A stretch of DNA of 61,318 nucleotides from Ignavibacteria bacterium (GTDB lineage Bacteria; Bacteroidota; Ignavibacteria; Tepidaquicellales; Tepidaquicellaceae), in assembly GCA_016783945.1 (NCBI GenBank), contig JADHVP010000003.1:1-61318 (forward strand), written 5' to 3'. The notes beneath the pieces are model-generated. The model was not told the DNA's origin, did no database searches, and saw nothing but the letters and a program-made list of their open reading frames with translations. This document shows positions 21,381-31,953 of the stretch, in pieces (the stretch's first letter is position 1; every line of letters starts with the position of its first letter). Made by a program: the position numbers and the translations under genes.

Positions 21381-21796
21381 TTGCTGAAGTTAAGCAAAAT
21401 ATAATAATCAGTAGTTTTGTTATTCAGAATTTATTTCGGAATCTCGTTTTCAAGCAAATTTTAGATACGGAAACAAGTTCAGCATGACAATTGTGTAACT
21501 TTAGTTAGTTTATTTAAAAAATGCTGTTTTTATTCAAAAAAGGCATTTTTAGTTTGTATTAACGATTAAATTGTTCCCATCAATGACTGCTGGGTACAAC
21601 TTAGTCATTAAAACAAAGAACATATTTCAAAAAAAATACAGAAAAATAGTTAAGGAGACTTCCTCTGTTATTTTGCAGTGAAAATATATCATTTTTTTCA
21701 AGATAACCAAAAATTTATGTCCCTATAAATATAATATTGTTTAGTTATACAATGAATTAAAAATTACCTAAATTAACTTTTGCTTAACTTCAATAG
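21381..21796. mobile_element. Candidate MITE-like element: 15-bp terminal inverted repeats flanked by 8-bp direct repeat ATATTTAC
   Basis: TGAAGTTAAGCAAAA (21385-21399) / TTTTGCTTAACTTCA (21778-21792); ATATTTAC at 21373-21380 and 21797-21804. Confidence 0.45.
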
Positions 21797-21894
21797 ATAT
21801 TTACAAATGGAATGCTTTGTTAAGAGTTGGCATGTTTAAAGAATAGAATTGCTATATAGAATATTTTAAATGTTAATGCAAGCAGATATGAAAT

Positions 21895-21984
21895 TGGCGG
21901 AGAGGGTAGGATTCGAACCCACGGTGAAGTTGCCTCCACAACGATTTTCGAGACCGCCCCGTTCAACCACTCCGGCACCTCTCC
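21895..21984 (-). tRNA. tRNA-Ser (anticodon CGA), CCA encoded
   Basis: GGAGAGG acceptor, CTCGAAA anticodon loop, long variable arm, GGGTTCGAATCC T-arm, CCTCTCCGCCA 3' end. Confidence 0.93.
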
Positions 21985-22035
21985 AAGTCAATTTTTAAAA
22001 CAAAAGACAGGGAGTACCTGTCTTATTATTGTTTG

Positions 22036-22122
22036 CAGAGAGTGTGGGATTCGAACCCACGAGACGGTTACCCGCCCACACGCTCTCCAGGCGTGCCTCA
22101 TCAACCACTCGAGCAACTCTCT
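22036..22122 (-). tRNA. tRNA-Ser (anticodon GGA)
   Basis: AGAGAGT acceptor, CTGGAGA anticodon loop with CACGC/GCGTG stem, long variable arm, GGGTTCGAATCCC T-arm. Confidence 0.93.
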
Positions 22123-22246
22123 GTTTAATTTTGCTTTTTAGCTATTTTTAAAACACACAATAATACTAATCTTAATGATTTAATGAAATACACTTATGGT
22201 TATTAATAAGATGTCAAAAATAAAAACTGCGAAATTATAAAAACAA

Positions 22247-23431
22247 TTATATTTTATTTAAAGCCTGTTCCAAGTCCGAAATTATCTCATCCGCATTTTC
22301 AATTCCGACTGATATGCGTACTAATCCATCTGTAATATTAGCTTTTACACGAAGTTCCTTTCCCATACTTGCATGTGTCATCGATGCAGGATGCTCAATT
22401 AAAGTTTCTACTCCTCCCAGGCTAACAGCTAATGTACAAAGTTGAACATTATTCATTAAAATCTTGCCCGCTTCAATTCCACCTTTTAATTCAAAACTAA
22501 TCATTCCTCCGTAACCGTACATTTGTTTTTTAGCAATTTCATGTTGTGGATGGGATTTTAATCCGGGATATCTTACCCATTCTATTTTAGGGTGTTTCTC
22601 AATGTACTCTGCTATCTTTTGTGCATTTTTTGAATGTCTTTCCATTCTAATAGCAAGCGTTTTAATACCTCTGTGTACAAGAAAAGCATTAAATGGATTT
22701 ATTGTTCCGCCAAGAAGGTTCAGAGTTTTTCTAAGGTTTTGATAGCTTTGTTCATCCTTTGCGATAATAACACCACCAACAACATCTGCATGTCCGTTTA
22801 AAAATTTTGTCAAACTGTGAAGTACGATATCAACTCCGAGTTTAAATGGTTTTTGTAAAACCGGGCTCATGAATGTATTATCAACTACAACAAGTGCACC
22901 TTTTTTATGAGAAAGCTCGGAAATTTCTTTAATGTCTGAAATACACATCGTCGGATTACCGGGTGATTCTATATAAACGACTTTTGTATTCCTCTTAAAT
23001 GCATTTTCGACATTCTTTGTCATGCTTGAATCGACAAATGTTGTTTCAATACCGAATTTAGAAAATATATTTTCCAGCAAAGTCGTCGTTGGTCCATAAA
23101 CCGCATGTGAACAAATTACATGATCACCTTTTTGCAGCAGTGATGCAAAGACAGTATGAATTGCTGCCATACCGCTTCCGCACGCAAGACTTTTGTATCC
23201 TCCTTCAAGCACAGCGATTGATTCTTCAAGAGCTTCTATTGTGGGATTCCCCATTCGCGTATAAATATAACCTTCTTCTTCGGATGCAAACAACTTAGCA
23301 CCATGGTCAGTATTATAGAATTTGAATGTTGATGTTTGATAGATTGGTGGAACTACAGCTAAATGTTCGTTCTCGGTTATTCCAGCATGAACGGATTTAG
23401 TCTCGTCTGAATAATTATTAATATCTTTCAA
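22247..23431 (-). CDS. Cys/Met metabolism PLP-dependent enzyme (methionine gamma-lyase / cystathionine gamma-synthase-like)
   Basis: YTRMGNPT, IESPGNPTM, VDNTFMSPVLQKPFKLGVDIVLHSLTKFLNGHADVVGG. Confidence 0.92.
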   Translation of the reverse strand: MKDINNYSDETKSVHAGITENEHLAVVPPIYQTSTFKFYNTDHGAKLFASEEEGYIYTRMGNPTIEALEESIAVLEGGYKSLACGSGMAAIHTVFASLLQKGDHVICSHAVYGPTTTLLENIFSKFGIETTFVDSSMTKNVENAFKRNTKVVYIESPGNPTMCISDIKEISELSHKKGALVVVDNTFMSPVLQKPFKLGVDIVLHSLTKFLNGHADVVGGVIIAKDEQSYQNLRKTLNLLGGTINPFNAFLVHRGIKTLAIRMERHSKNAQKIAEYIEKHPKIEWVRYPGLKSHPQHEIAKKQMYGYGGMISFELKGGIEAGKILMNNVQLCTLAVSLGGVETLIEHPASMTHASMGKELRVKANITDGLVRISVGIENADEIISDLEQALNKI

Positions 23432-23614
23432 AGTAACTCCTTACATTTTATAATTTTTGTATGCGTGTTCTTAATAAGTTTACGAAATTACAATTTTTAA
23501 AAATCATATTCAGTGGATAATTTAGTGTTGTTCTTTGTCATTTTATGATGAAGAATATGAGGAAGGGTGCTGTGTGTATTAAGTTTAGTAATGCATCAAA
23601 GATAATATATAATG

Positions 23615-25843
23615 TTAATCATCAACTCTCATCTTTGCATATTTTAACACAATTTTTTTCAACCCGACATCTTCAAAATATATCTCAGCTCGTTTATCCA
23701 GTCCTCTGCCTGATGTTGAAATAACTGTACCTTTACCAAAAGTATTATGGTTTACAGTAACACCCTTTTTAATATCCGGGAATTTATCGTTTGATTCAAT
23801 ATGTTCTTTGTCAAAACTTTTTCTGTCATAAAATTCATAACGAATTGCCTTGGCTTTACTATCACGATTTTTTTTCTTTTTTGTTGATTGTTTATTTTCG
23901 TTAAATTTCAGTCCTTCTATCGTTATATTAGAATTTAATATATCTTCCGATATTTCTCTAAGAAATCTGGATTTCATCTGGTATGATTGTATTCCAAATC
24001 TATATCTCTGGTTAGCAAAAAGCATATACAGTTTTTGCTTGGCTCGTGTTATTGCAACATAGAACAACCGCCTTTCCTCTTCCATTTCCTCTTCGCTTGT
24101 CATCGAGCCGCTGACCGGGAAAAGACCTTCTTCAAGTCCAGTTATAAAAACAACCGGAAACTCGAGACCTTTAGCCGAATGTATTGTCATTAAGGTTACG
24201 GCATTTTTTTGATTGTCTACTTCATCGATGTCAGCAACGAGAGATATCTGCTGTAAAAAAATTTCTAAACTCGGTTCGTCCGTAGAGTCTGAATATTCTG
24301 CAACAGCTGAAATAAGTTCTTCAATGTTATTCATTCTTTCATTGGCTTCAATAGTATTTTCTAAACGAAGAGTTCTAAGTATACCCATTTCATCAATTAT
24401 TCCTCTTACTGCTTCGGATAAATTTATTTCATCTTTTAGATATTGGTACTTGTAAATTAAATTTAAAACCTCGACGAGTAGATTTTTTATCCGATTGCTG
24501 AATTCTTCACAATCTTTAATATTTTTCAGTATATCGAATAGTTGTTTATCTTCTTTCCCGGCTAAAGTTAGAAGTCTTTCTATAGTACTTTTACCTATTC
24601 CGCCTTTCAGACCTAATACCCTTATCATAGACTCATTGTCATTTGGGTTTACTATTATTTTAAAATGACTTAGGATATCTTTAATTTCTTTCCTTTGATA
24701 AAATCTAACACCTCCAACAATTATATAAGGTATTCCATTGTGTCTTAATGATTCCTCCAGGGTTCTGGATTGCGCATTCGTTCGGTATAATACTACAAAA
24801 TCTTTGAAGTTCAGTTTTTTCTTTTGTATTTCTTCTGAAATGTATCTTGCAATTCGATACGATTCATCTTTATCGGTCATTGTTTCAATAAGATGAATCA
24901 ACTCACCGTCAGAGTTGTTCGTCCAAAGATTTTTGGTTATTTGTTTTCTATTCTTTTTAATTACATCATCAGCAAGATTTAATATGTTTTTTGTTGACCT
25001 GTAGTTTTGTTCAAGACGAAATACTTTACACTCTTTAAAATCATCTTCGAAGTCAAATATATTCTGTATCTCAGCTCCTCTCCATTTATAGATAGATTGT
25101 GCATCATCTCCAACTATCGAGACATTTTTGAATTTATCTGCTAAAAGTTTTATTAAGATGTATTGAGCTTTGTTTGTATCCTGGTATTCATCAACGAGAA
25201 TAAATTTAAATCTCGCCTGGTATTTTTCAAGTACGTCGGGATATCTTTTAAATAATTCGATTGGTTTTATCAGCAGGTCATCAAAATCCATGCAGTTGTT
25301 TTTTAACAAACTATTCTGATAATCATCATAAACTGAATTGATTATTTTGTCGAATGGTGTTTTAATTAGATTAGAAAATTCAAGCGGTAATATTAATTTA
25401 TTTTTTAATTTGTTTATTGCAGAGTGTATGCCCTTTGGATTTGTGTTTTCCGTTGAGATACCGCTGTCTGTCATTATCTGTTTTATCAGGTGAACCGAAT
25501 CCTCGGTATCATAGATCGTATAGTTTCTGGTGAATCCGATTTTATCTGCTTCGATTCTTAAAATTCTCGCACACATTGAGTGAAATGTTCCCATCCAAAT
25601 TTTTTCTGAATTTCCTTTTACTAATTCTGAAATCCTTTCTTTCATTTCATTTGCAGCTTTGTTTGTAAAAGTTAGTGCGAGAATTTCGAACGGACTAATT
25701 CCTGATTCAATAAGATGTGCTATTTTATAAGTGAGAACTCTTGTCTTACCGCTGCCGGCTCCCGCTATTATCATACACGGACCCTTAATTTCTTCGACTG
25801 CTTTTTTTTGAGCAGGATTTAACAACGATAAATCTAATGGCAT
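23615..25843 (-). CDS. pcrA: UvrD/PcrA-type ATP-dependent DNA helicase
   Basis: LNPAQKKAVEEIKGPCMIIAGAGSGKTRVLT, VDEYQDTN, VGDDAQSIYKWRGAEIQNI, TIHSAKGLEFPVVFITGLEEGLFP. Confidence 0.95.
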   Translation of the reverse strand: MPLDLSLLNPAQKKAVEEIKGPCMIIAGAGSGKTRVLTYKIAHLIESGISPFEILALTFTNKAANEMKERISELVKGNSEKIWMGTFHSMCARILRIEADKIGFTRNYTIYDTEDSVHLIKQIMTDSGISTENTNPKGIHSAINKLKNKLILPLEFSNLIKTPFDKIINSVYDDYQNSLLKNNCMDFDDLLIKPIELFKRYPDVLEKYQARFKFILVDEYQDTNKAQYILIKLLADKFKNVSIVGDDAQSIYKWRGAEIQNIFDFEDDFKECKVFRLEQNYRSTKNILNLADDVIKKNRKQITKNLWTNNSDGELIHLIETMTDKDESYRIARYISEEIQKKKLNFKDFVVLYRTNAQSRTLEESLRHNGIPYIIVGGVRFYQRKEIKDILSHFKIIVNPNDNESMIRVLGLKGGIGKSTIERLLTLAGKEDKQLFDILKNIKDCEEFSNRIKNLLVEVLNLIYKYQYLKDEINLSEAVRGIIDEMGILRTLRLENTIEANERMNNIEELISAVAEYSDSTDEPSLEIFLQQISLVADIDEVDNQKNAVTLMTIHSAKGLEFPVVFITGLEEGLFPVSGSMTSEEEMEEERRLFYVAITRAKQKLYMLFANQRYRFGIQSYQMKSRFLREISEDILNSNITIEGLKFNENKQSTKKKKNRDSKAKAIRYEFYDRKSFDKEHIESNDKFPDIKKGVTVNHNTFGKGTVISTSGRGLDKRAEIYFEDVGLKKIVLKYAKMRVDD

Positions 25844-26093
25844 TTCTTCAATGAAAAATTTAATTGGATAGTAATGCTTTTGGTTATATCAAAAGTAAGC
25901 TTAAGATAGAAAATTTTATTAAGAGATTAAATAAAGATTTTGTATATTTTTTGAAATTAAATAAATACTCACAGGAATTTATATTGACCTAAAAACGTAA
26001 ACATAAGATGAATTATTACGAATGCAGAATTAAAACTAATCAATATCCTTGTTCATAGTATTAAAGAAAAAAATTTAATAATTTATTCTGCCA

Positions 26094-27221
26094 ATGAAAA
26101 GAAACATTCTTAATTATACACTTCCCGAACTAGAATTAATTGTAAAGGAACTAAAGGAAGAAAAATACAGGGCTAAGCAAATATTTACACCTCTTCATCA
26201 AAAACATATTTCTCATTTTAAAGATATAAAATCTATTCCATTAGCATTCCGGAAAAAACTTTCGGAGAATTTCTACATAGGCTCTTTATCATCCTTACTA
26301 ATAAGTGATTCGAAAAAGTATAACACTAAAAAATTTCTTTTTATTCTTCCAATATCGGATACAAAAAACAATGAAGAGAAACTAAAGATTGAAACCGTTT
26401 TGATATCTGAAAAGGGAAGACACACAATATGTATCTCAACTCAGGTTGGCTGCAATGTCGGTTGTGAATTTTGTGCTACAGGTAAGATGGGTTTGAAAAG
26501 AAATCTTGAAACAAGTGAAATTATAAGCCAGGTTTATGAAGTGGTCAAAGCTACCGGATTAGCACCGACAAATTTGGTTTACATGGGAATGGGGGAGCCT
26601 TTTTTGAATTATAAGAATTTGATTAAGTCTTTGACGATATTCACCAGTAAAGATGGATTGAACATTTCTTCCAGGAGGATAACGGTATCTACAATTGGTT
26701 TGAAGAATAAGATTAAAATATTTGCTGATGATTTATCTAAAAAAGAAAATCAAAGTTTAAGAAATATAAAAGTTGCATTTTCGCTTCATTCAACCGACAA
26801 CGGAATTCGTGAAAGTATAATTCCAACTTCTGCTTATAATAAGTTGTCGGATATTTATGAGGAGCTTACTTATTATTATAAAAAGCTTAGAACTAAAATT
26901 ACTTATGAGTATATATATTTTAACGGAATTAATAACAGTGATGATGATATAAAACGGCTTGAGAGATTGTCAAAGATGGTTCCGTGTAATTTCAACATAA
27001 TTCCTTTTCATCCGATTGATTTTCATTTGAATAAACCTCTCGATGTCTTTAATAAATTGGACAAGGGTAAAATAGACGAGCGTAATGAAATTTCACTTTT
27101 AAATTTAGGATTAAATGATTTTATTGCAAAATTAAAATCAAAAAAGATTATCGTTAATTTGAGATCGAGTAGTGGTGTTGATATAAATGCCGCATGCGGT
27201 CAGCTTGCAGTTATTAATTAA
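26094..27221 (+). CDS. rlmN: 23S rRNA (adenine-C2)-methyltransferase RlmN
   Basis: CISTQVGCNVGCEFCATGKMGLKRNL, YMGMGEP, VAFSLHSTD, final Cys-containing GVDINAACGQL. Confidence 0.93.
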   Translation: MKRNILNYTLPELELIVKELKEEKYRAKQIFTPLHQKHISHFKDIKSIPLAFRKKLSENFYIGSLSSLLISDSKKYNTKKFLFILPISDTKNNEEKLKIETVLISEKGRHTICISTQVGCNVGCEFCATGKMGLKRNLETSEIISQVYEVVKATGLAPTNLVYMGMGEPFLNYKNLIKSLTIFTSKDGLNISSRRITVSTIGLKNKIKIFADDLSKKENQSLRNIKVAFSLHSTDNGIRESIIPTSAYNKLSDIYEELTYYYKKLRTKITYEYIYFNGINNSDDDIKRLERLSKMVPCNFNIIPFHPIDFHLNKPLDVFNKLDKGKIDERNEISLLNLGLNDFIAKLKSKKIIVNLRSSSGVDINAACGQLAVIN

Positions 27222-27268
27222 ATTTGTTTTCGAAAAATATTAAAGAAATAAAAATATTATAAACGAAC

Positions 27269-27823
27269 ATGTATCAGATAATAATTTTTGGTCCTCCCGG
27301 AGCAGGCAAAGGTACTCAGGCAGAATTGGTATCGCAAAAATTAAACTTGTTTCATCTTTCAACTGGTGATGTCTTAAGGAAAGCTGTTTCGGAAAAAACT
27401 GAGCTTGGCTTGAAAGCAAAAAATATTATTGACAGAGGAGAGCTCGTTTCGGACGATATTATGATAGGTATCGTGAAGGAAGCTTTGATCAATAATAATA
27501 TAGAGAACGGTTTCATCCTGGATGGATTTCCCAGAACGATTGAACAAGCAAAAGCCCTTGTGAAAATTTTTGATGAAATGAATTTTAAAAAAGTTAAAGT
27601 AATATTTCTAATAACTGATGAAGATGAACTGGTGAAAAGACTTTTACTAAGAGGCAGAAAGGATGATACTGAGGAAACTGTAAGAAATAGGCTTAAAGTG
27701 TATGCAAATTCAACCGAACCGGTTTTAGATTATTATAAGAACTTTCATAACAATGTACTGACGATTAAAGGTGTCGGTGAGATTGAAGAAATTAATAAAG
27801 ATATCTTATCCCAATTGAATTAA
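27269..27823 (+). CDS. adk: Adenylate kinase
   Basis: IIFGPPGAGKGTQAELV, DGFPRTIEQA, RLLLRGRKDDTEETVRNRL. Confidence 0.96.
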   Translation: MYQIIIFGPPGAGKGTQAELVSQKLNLFHLSTGDVLRKAVSEKTELGLKAKNIIDRGELVSDDIMIGIVKEALINNNIENGFILDGFPRTIEQAKALVKIFDEMNFKKVKVIFLITDEDELVKRLLLRGRKDDTEETVRNRLKVYANSTEPVLDYYKNFHNNVLTIKGVGEIEEINKDILSQLN

Positions 27824-27993
27824 ATTTTACAATTTTAAAAATTCAATTAAACTTGTTAAAGAATGATATTATGAATCTAATATAGAATCAAATCCTTATT
27901 TTGAATCAATAAAATTTTAAAAAAGGATTCCATTTTAATAAATTGCAATTTTAATAATAAAAGTATATTTTTCACATTTAAAATCATCAAATC

Positions 27994-28341
27994 ATGTCCG
28001 CAAAAATAAAGGTTGAAATAAAAGACAACGGTATCATTGTGATTGAACCAAAAGGTAATTTTGTTGGAGGAGAAGAAACAGATGACCTCAGGGATACGAT
28101 AAAAAATCTTTCCGAAGGTGATAATAAAAAACTTGTAATTGACTTAAGTGATGTTTTGTATCTGAACAGTACTGCATTGGGTGTGTTGATTTCTGCTCAC
28201 GCAAATTATACCAAGCGAGAAGGTAAAATCAAGTTAAGTAATTTAAATAAGAATTTAGAAAATTTATTTGTGATAACAAAGCTCGCATTGATTTTCGATT
28301 CATTCGAGAATCAGGAAGAAGCAGTTGCAAGCTTTTCATAA
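27994..28341 (+). CDS. STAS-domain anti-sigma factor antagonist-like protein
   Basis: LVIDLSDVLYLNSTALGVLISAH, a SpoIIAA-like motif. Confidence 0.85.
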   Translation: MSAKIKVEIKDNGIIVIEPKGNFVGGEETDDLRDTIKNLSEGDNKKLVIDLSDVLYLNSTALGVLISAHANYTKREGKIKLSNLNKNLENLFVITKLALIFDSFENQEEAVASFS

Positions 28342-28422
28342 TCTCTACAAATAATTCAATATCAATAATCTTTTAATTAAATATAATCTTAAACTTTAAA
28401 GGTCATCGGAGGTCAGAATTAA

Positions 28423-29196
28423 ATGAAACAATCTGTTTTCATAACTGTATTAATATTGGTAGCATTAGTAGTGTCCGCTTTGATTTTTTATCTAGTTTTT
28501 GGAAATGCAGCAAACTTTAAATCACCCGAAAAGCTTACTCCAGCGAACATAATGGGTGCTATTTATTTAGGTGGACCGGTTGTCGTAGTCCTTATGACTC
28601 TCAGTATTATGGTAATAACTTTCACAATTGAGAGACAACTTTCTTTAACTAAAGCAAAAGGAAAAGGCGCTATTGAACCGTTCTTGAAAAAAGTTCAATT
28701 ATCCTTACAAGACGGAAATATTGAAGACGCAATTGCCCTTTGTGATAAACAACGTGGATCAATTGCTAATATCATCAAACAAGGGCTCGAAAGGTATCAA
28801 GTTCTTGTCCCGGATAATTCAATTGGTGCGGATAAAAGATTAGAAGAAGTATCCAGGGCAATAGAGGAAGCTATGATGCTCGAAGTTCCATTGTTAGAAA
28901 AAAACTTGGTTGCCCTATCAACAATCGCTGCTGTTTCTGTGCTTGTTGGATTGTTTGGAACCGTAATTGGGATGATCAGAGCATTCCAGGCATTAGCTAC
29001 TGCCGGTACTCCGAACGCTGCTGAGCTTTCAGCTGGTATTTCCGAAGCTCTAATTAATACCGCTGGCGGTCTTTTTGGTGCAATCGTGGGAACAATTTCA
29101 TATAACTTTTACGTAACAAAAGTAGGTAACATTACTTACATGATTGATGAAGCTTCGTATAATATGCTTCAGATATTGGCGATTAAATCAAAGTAA
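28423..29196 (+). CDS. exbB: MotA/TolQ/ExbB proton channel family protein
   Basis: GLFGTVIGMIRAFQALATAG...GISEALINTAGGLFGAIV. Confidence 0.93.
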   Translation: MKQSVFITVLILVALVVSALIFYLVFGNAANFKSPEKLTPANIMGAIYLGGPVVVVLMTLSIMVITFTIERQLSLTKAKGKGAIEPFLKKVQLSLQDGNIEDAIALCDKQRGSIANIIKQGLERYQVLVPDNSIGADKRLEEVSRAIEEAMMLEVPLLEKNLVALSTIAAVSVLVGLFGTVIGMIRAFQALATAGTPNAAELSAGISEALINTAGGLFGAIVGTISYNFYVTKVGNITYMIDEASYNMLQILAIKSK

Positions 29197-29249
29197 TTTT
29201 TTCTTTTAATTAATTGTAATTAGTAAAAGAACGTTAAAAATATTGTTAT

Positions 29250-29849
29250 ATGAAAAAACCAAGATCAATAAAAAAACCCGGAATAAGAATAGATATGACG
29301 CCGTTAGTAGATGTCATCATGCTTTTACTTACGTTCTTTATGCTTACAGCAACTTTCAAATCTGTTGAATCCGAAGCAGTCGAAGTATCGTTGCCAAAGT
29401 CATTCAATACAGATTCTACAAAACTTCCGGAAAAAGATGTTATGACTATTACTCTAACACCTGCCGGGGATATTTTCGTAGACGTGGATAATTATCTTGT
29501 CAGACAGGAAGTTTTTGGTGACAGGTTTGCTATTGGGTTGTATCATCCGGATTCAACGACTAAGAGTGAAATTGAAGAGACAGGTAAAATTGGTAATAAG
29601 GATTTCAAGAGAAAAGTTGTTCTACTCAATAAAGCACAATTTGAAAAAACTCTCACTGATCTAAGACTAACGCTTAAAAATATGACTGATAACCAATCTG
29701 ATTTCAGAATCGTACTGAAAGGCGATAAAGATACTAATTTCGGAATTGTTGAGGATCTTATGGCTTCGTTAAAAGAAACAAGAAATACAAGATTCTCTCT
29801 TGTAACTACGTTTAAATTTGAAAAAGAAGGTGAAGACTCAGAAGAATAA
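29250..29849 (+). CDS. exbD: ExbD/TolR family protein
   Basis: IDMTPLVDVIMLLLTFFMLT. Confidence 0.92.
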   Translation: MKKPRSIKKPGIRIDMTPLVDVIMLLLTFFMLTATFKSVESEAVEVSLPKSFNTDSTKLPEKDVMTITLTPAGDIFVDVDNYLVRQEVFGDRFAIGLYHPDSTTKSEIEETGKIGNKDFKRKVVLLNKAQFEKTLTDLRLTLKNMTDNQSDFRIVLKGDKDTNFGIVEDLMASLKETRNTRFSLVTTFKFEKEGEDSEE

Positions 29850-29899
29850 AATTAAATTAACACAAATTTTAAATTTCTAAAACAGAGGAGATATAAATT

Positions 29900-30427
29900 A
29901 TGGCAGGCGGCGGTGGCGCGGAAGCTCAGGCAACCTCAGCAGATCGACATAAAAAGAAACGCGGAAAAGGATTAAAAATCGGAGTTCATATCGATATGAC
30001 GCCGATGGTGGATGTTATTATGCTTCTGTTAACCTTTTTTATGCTCACAACAACTTTAGCAACACCACAGGTAATGCAGATTAACCTTCCTAAAGGTGAC
30101 GAGAAGGATAAAGTAAAAGTTGATATGGGTAATGTTCTTTTTATACGTGTTTCAGATCAAGGAAATATTTATTTTTCTCTTGGTAAATCTGATGGTACCG
30201 AACAAGCTCCAGAATTTGTTGAGTTTACGGATATGAAGAACAGACTTGAAGCTCTGTATGCAGCAAATGAAAATTTATTACTTTTGCTTAAATTTTCCAG
30301 GGGTATGAAATATAATTTAATGGTTGATATCCTTGATGAAATTAACAGGGCGGCTATAGAGAAAAGATATACATTCTTACCAATGGAAGAAACTGATAGA
30401 GAAATAGTCAGGTTAGCTGGTGGCTAA
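29900..30427 (+). CDS. exbD: ExbD/TolR family protein (second paralogue)
   Basis: IDMTPMVDVIMLLLTFFMLTTTL. Confidence 0.92.
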   Translation: MAGGGGAEAQATSADRHKKKRGKGLKIGVHIDMTPMVDVIMLLLTFFMLTTTLATPQVMQINLPKGDEKDKVKVDMGNVLFIRVSDQGNIYFSLGKSDGTEQAPEFVEFTDMKNRLEALYAANENLLLLLKFSRGMKYNLMVDILDEINRAAIEKRYTFLPMEETDREIVRLAGG

Positions 30428-30449
30428 ACTCTAATAATATATTTTATAT

Positions 30450-30484
30450 AAGCGGTTTGTATTTATTATAGATCGCTTTTTTTT
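30450..30484 (+). terminator. Probable Rho-independent terminator
   Basis: AAGCG...CGCTTTTTTTT just after the exbD pair. Confidence 0.5.
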
Positions 30485-30530
30485 ATATGTCCGTTTCTGT
30501 TATAATATGATTTTTATATTTTAATTTTAT

Positions 30531-31373
30531 TTGAATTTTGGCAATTTAAATCGTTGTATTAAATTAAACTCATTTTTGAACATTATCAGGATAAAATATT
30601 TTTTATTAATATTTCTTTTTATTTTTCCTTTACTGCTAAATGCACAGACTGGTAAGTCCAGGTCATTAACTCAAGACCCAACCCAACTCAAGAAATATGT
30701 GGTTGATGAAACCAATACACTAAGCACTTCTGAGATAAACTCTATAATGAAAAAGTTAGTGGATTTTGATAAAGAAACTACTAATCAATTTGTAGTTTAT
30801 ATGATCTCTTCGCTTGAGGGTGAACCTATCGAGGATGTATCTGTCAGGATTGCAGAAGAAAATAAGATAGGGAAAAAAGACAGGGATAATGGAATATTAC
30901 TACTCATTGCTAAAAACGACAGGAAATTAAGAATTGAAGTTGGGTATGGTTTGGAAGGTGCATTACCGGATGCATTAGCGAATCAGATAATCAGGAATGA
31001 AATAACTCCGAGTTTTAAAGCTGGTAATTATGCAGAGGGGATAAATAAAGGAGTCGATGCGATAATTTTGGCAACGAAAGGTGAGTATAAATCAGATGAC
31101 GAATCTCCCGGTGGGTTTTCGCCGGGTTGTTGTTTTGGACTTCCGATATTTGTTGTCGTGATTTTTGGTTTTATCTTTATGGGAATATTCTTTTCGATAT
31201 TGCAGCGTATATTTGGATTTGGAAGAGGTATGTATTCAAAATCGGGGCGTTCCGGCAGTGGCTGGTCTAACTGGGGAAGCGGCAGCGGTAGTTCTAGCGG
31301 TGGAAGCTCCTTCGGTGGATTTTCCGGCGGCGGTGGTTCTTTCGGCGGCGGCGGTGCTAGCGGCAGCTGGTAA
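30531..31373 (+). CDS. TPM-domain protein (YgcG-like) with Gly/Ser-rich C-terminus
   Basis: VVDETNTLSTSEINSI...LRIEVGYGLEGALPDALA; terminal GGGGSFGGGGASGSW. Confidence 0.88.
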   Translation: MNFGNLNRCIKLNSFLNIIRIKYFLLIFLFIFPLLLNAQTGKSRSLTQDPTQLKKYVVDETNTLSTSEINSIMKKLVDFDKETTNQFVVYMISSLEGEPIEDVSVRIAEENKIGKKDRDNGILLLIAKNDRKLRIEVGYGLEGALPDALANQIIRNEITPSFKAGNYAEGINKGVDAIILATKGEYKSDDESPGGFSPGCCFGLPIFVVVIFGFIFMGIFFSILQRIFGFGRGMYSKSGRSGSGWSNWGSGSGSSSGGSSFGGFSGGGGSFGGGGASGSW

Positions 31374-31400
31374 AATAATTTAATTTATAAAAAAAGTTTT

Positions 31401-31859
31401 ATGCCAATAAACTATATTAAAAAATTCTTATCCAAAGACGACCTGGAAGATATTCAAAATGAAATATCTAAAGTTGAAAATAAAACGTCAGGGGAGATTC
31501 GTCTTTGTATTAAATTGAAGAGAGGTTTTCACGAGAGAAAATACTCAACACGAGAAATAGCTCTACATGAATTCTATAAATTAGGCATGGATAATACAAG
31601 GGATAAAACGGGAGTGCTGATTTTTGTTTTATTCAAAGAGAAAAAATTTGAAATAGTTGCTGATGAAGGTATTAACAAAAAAATATCCAAAGACACATGG
31701 ACGAAATTATCTTCTGAATTATCCGGTGCTTTTTCAAACAGGCACTATAAAAATGGTTTAATAGATTGCATAACAAATATAGGTGACATTCTTGTGAAAG
31801 AGTTTCCTGTAAAAGAAGATGATATAAACGAGCTTCCCGATGAGATTGTGATTGAATAG
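31401..31859 (+). CDS. TPM-domain protein (short paralogue)
   Basis: SGEIRLCIKLKRG...ALHEFYKLGMDNTRDKTGVLIFV...FEIVADEGI. Confidence 0.8.
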   Translation: MPINYIKKFLSKDDLEDIQNEISKVENKTSGEIRLCIKLKRGFHERKYSTREIALHEFYKLGMDNTRDKTGVLIFVLFKEKKFEIVADEGINKKISKDTWTKLSSELSGAFSNRHYKNGLIDCITNIGDILVKEFPVKEDDINELPDEIVIE

Positions 31860-31953
31860 TCTTTACATTTTTTTCCACTTTAATTCCCCATATCGTTTCC
31901 TAAATTATACTTATTTTATTATCGTAATCTTGTATTAAGTATATTTTTCTTCT

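Noticed and set aside
23432-23614. Possible SAM-type riboswitch upstream of the methionine gamma-lyase-like gene
   Set aside because: No recognisable conserved core or P1 stem on the minus strand; the spacer is short and AT-rich.
31165-31383. 72-aa ORF overlapping the YgcG-like gene
   Set aside because: Alternate frame of the Gly/Ser-rich tail; composition is explained by the GGN repeat.
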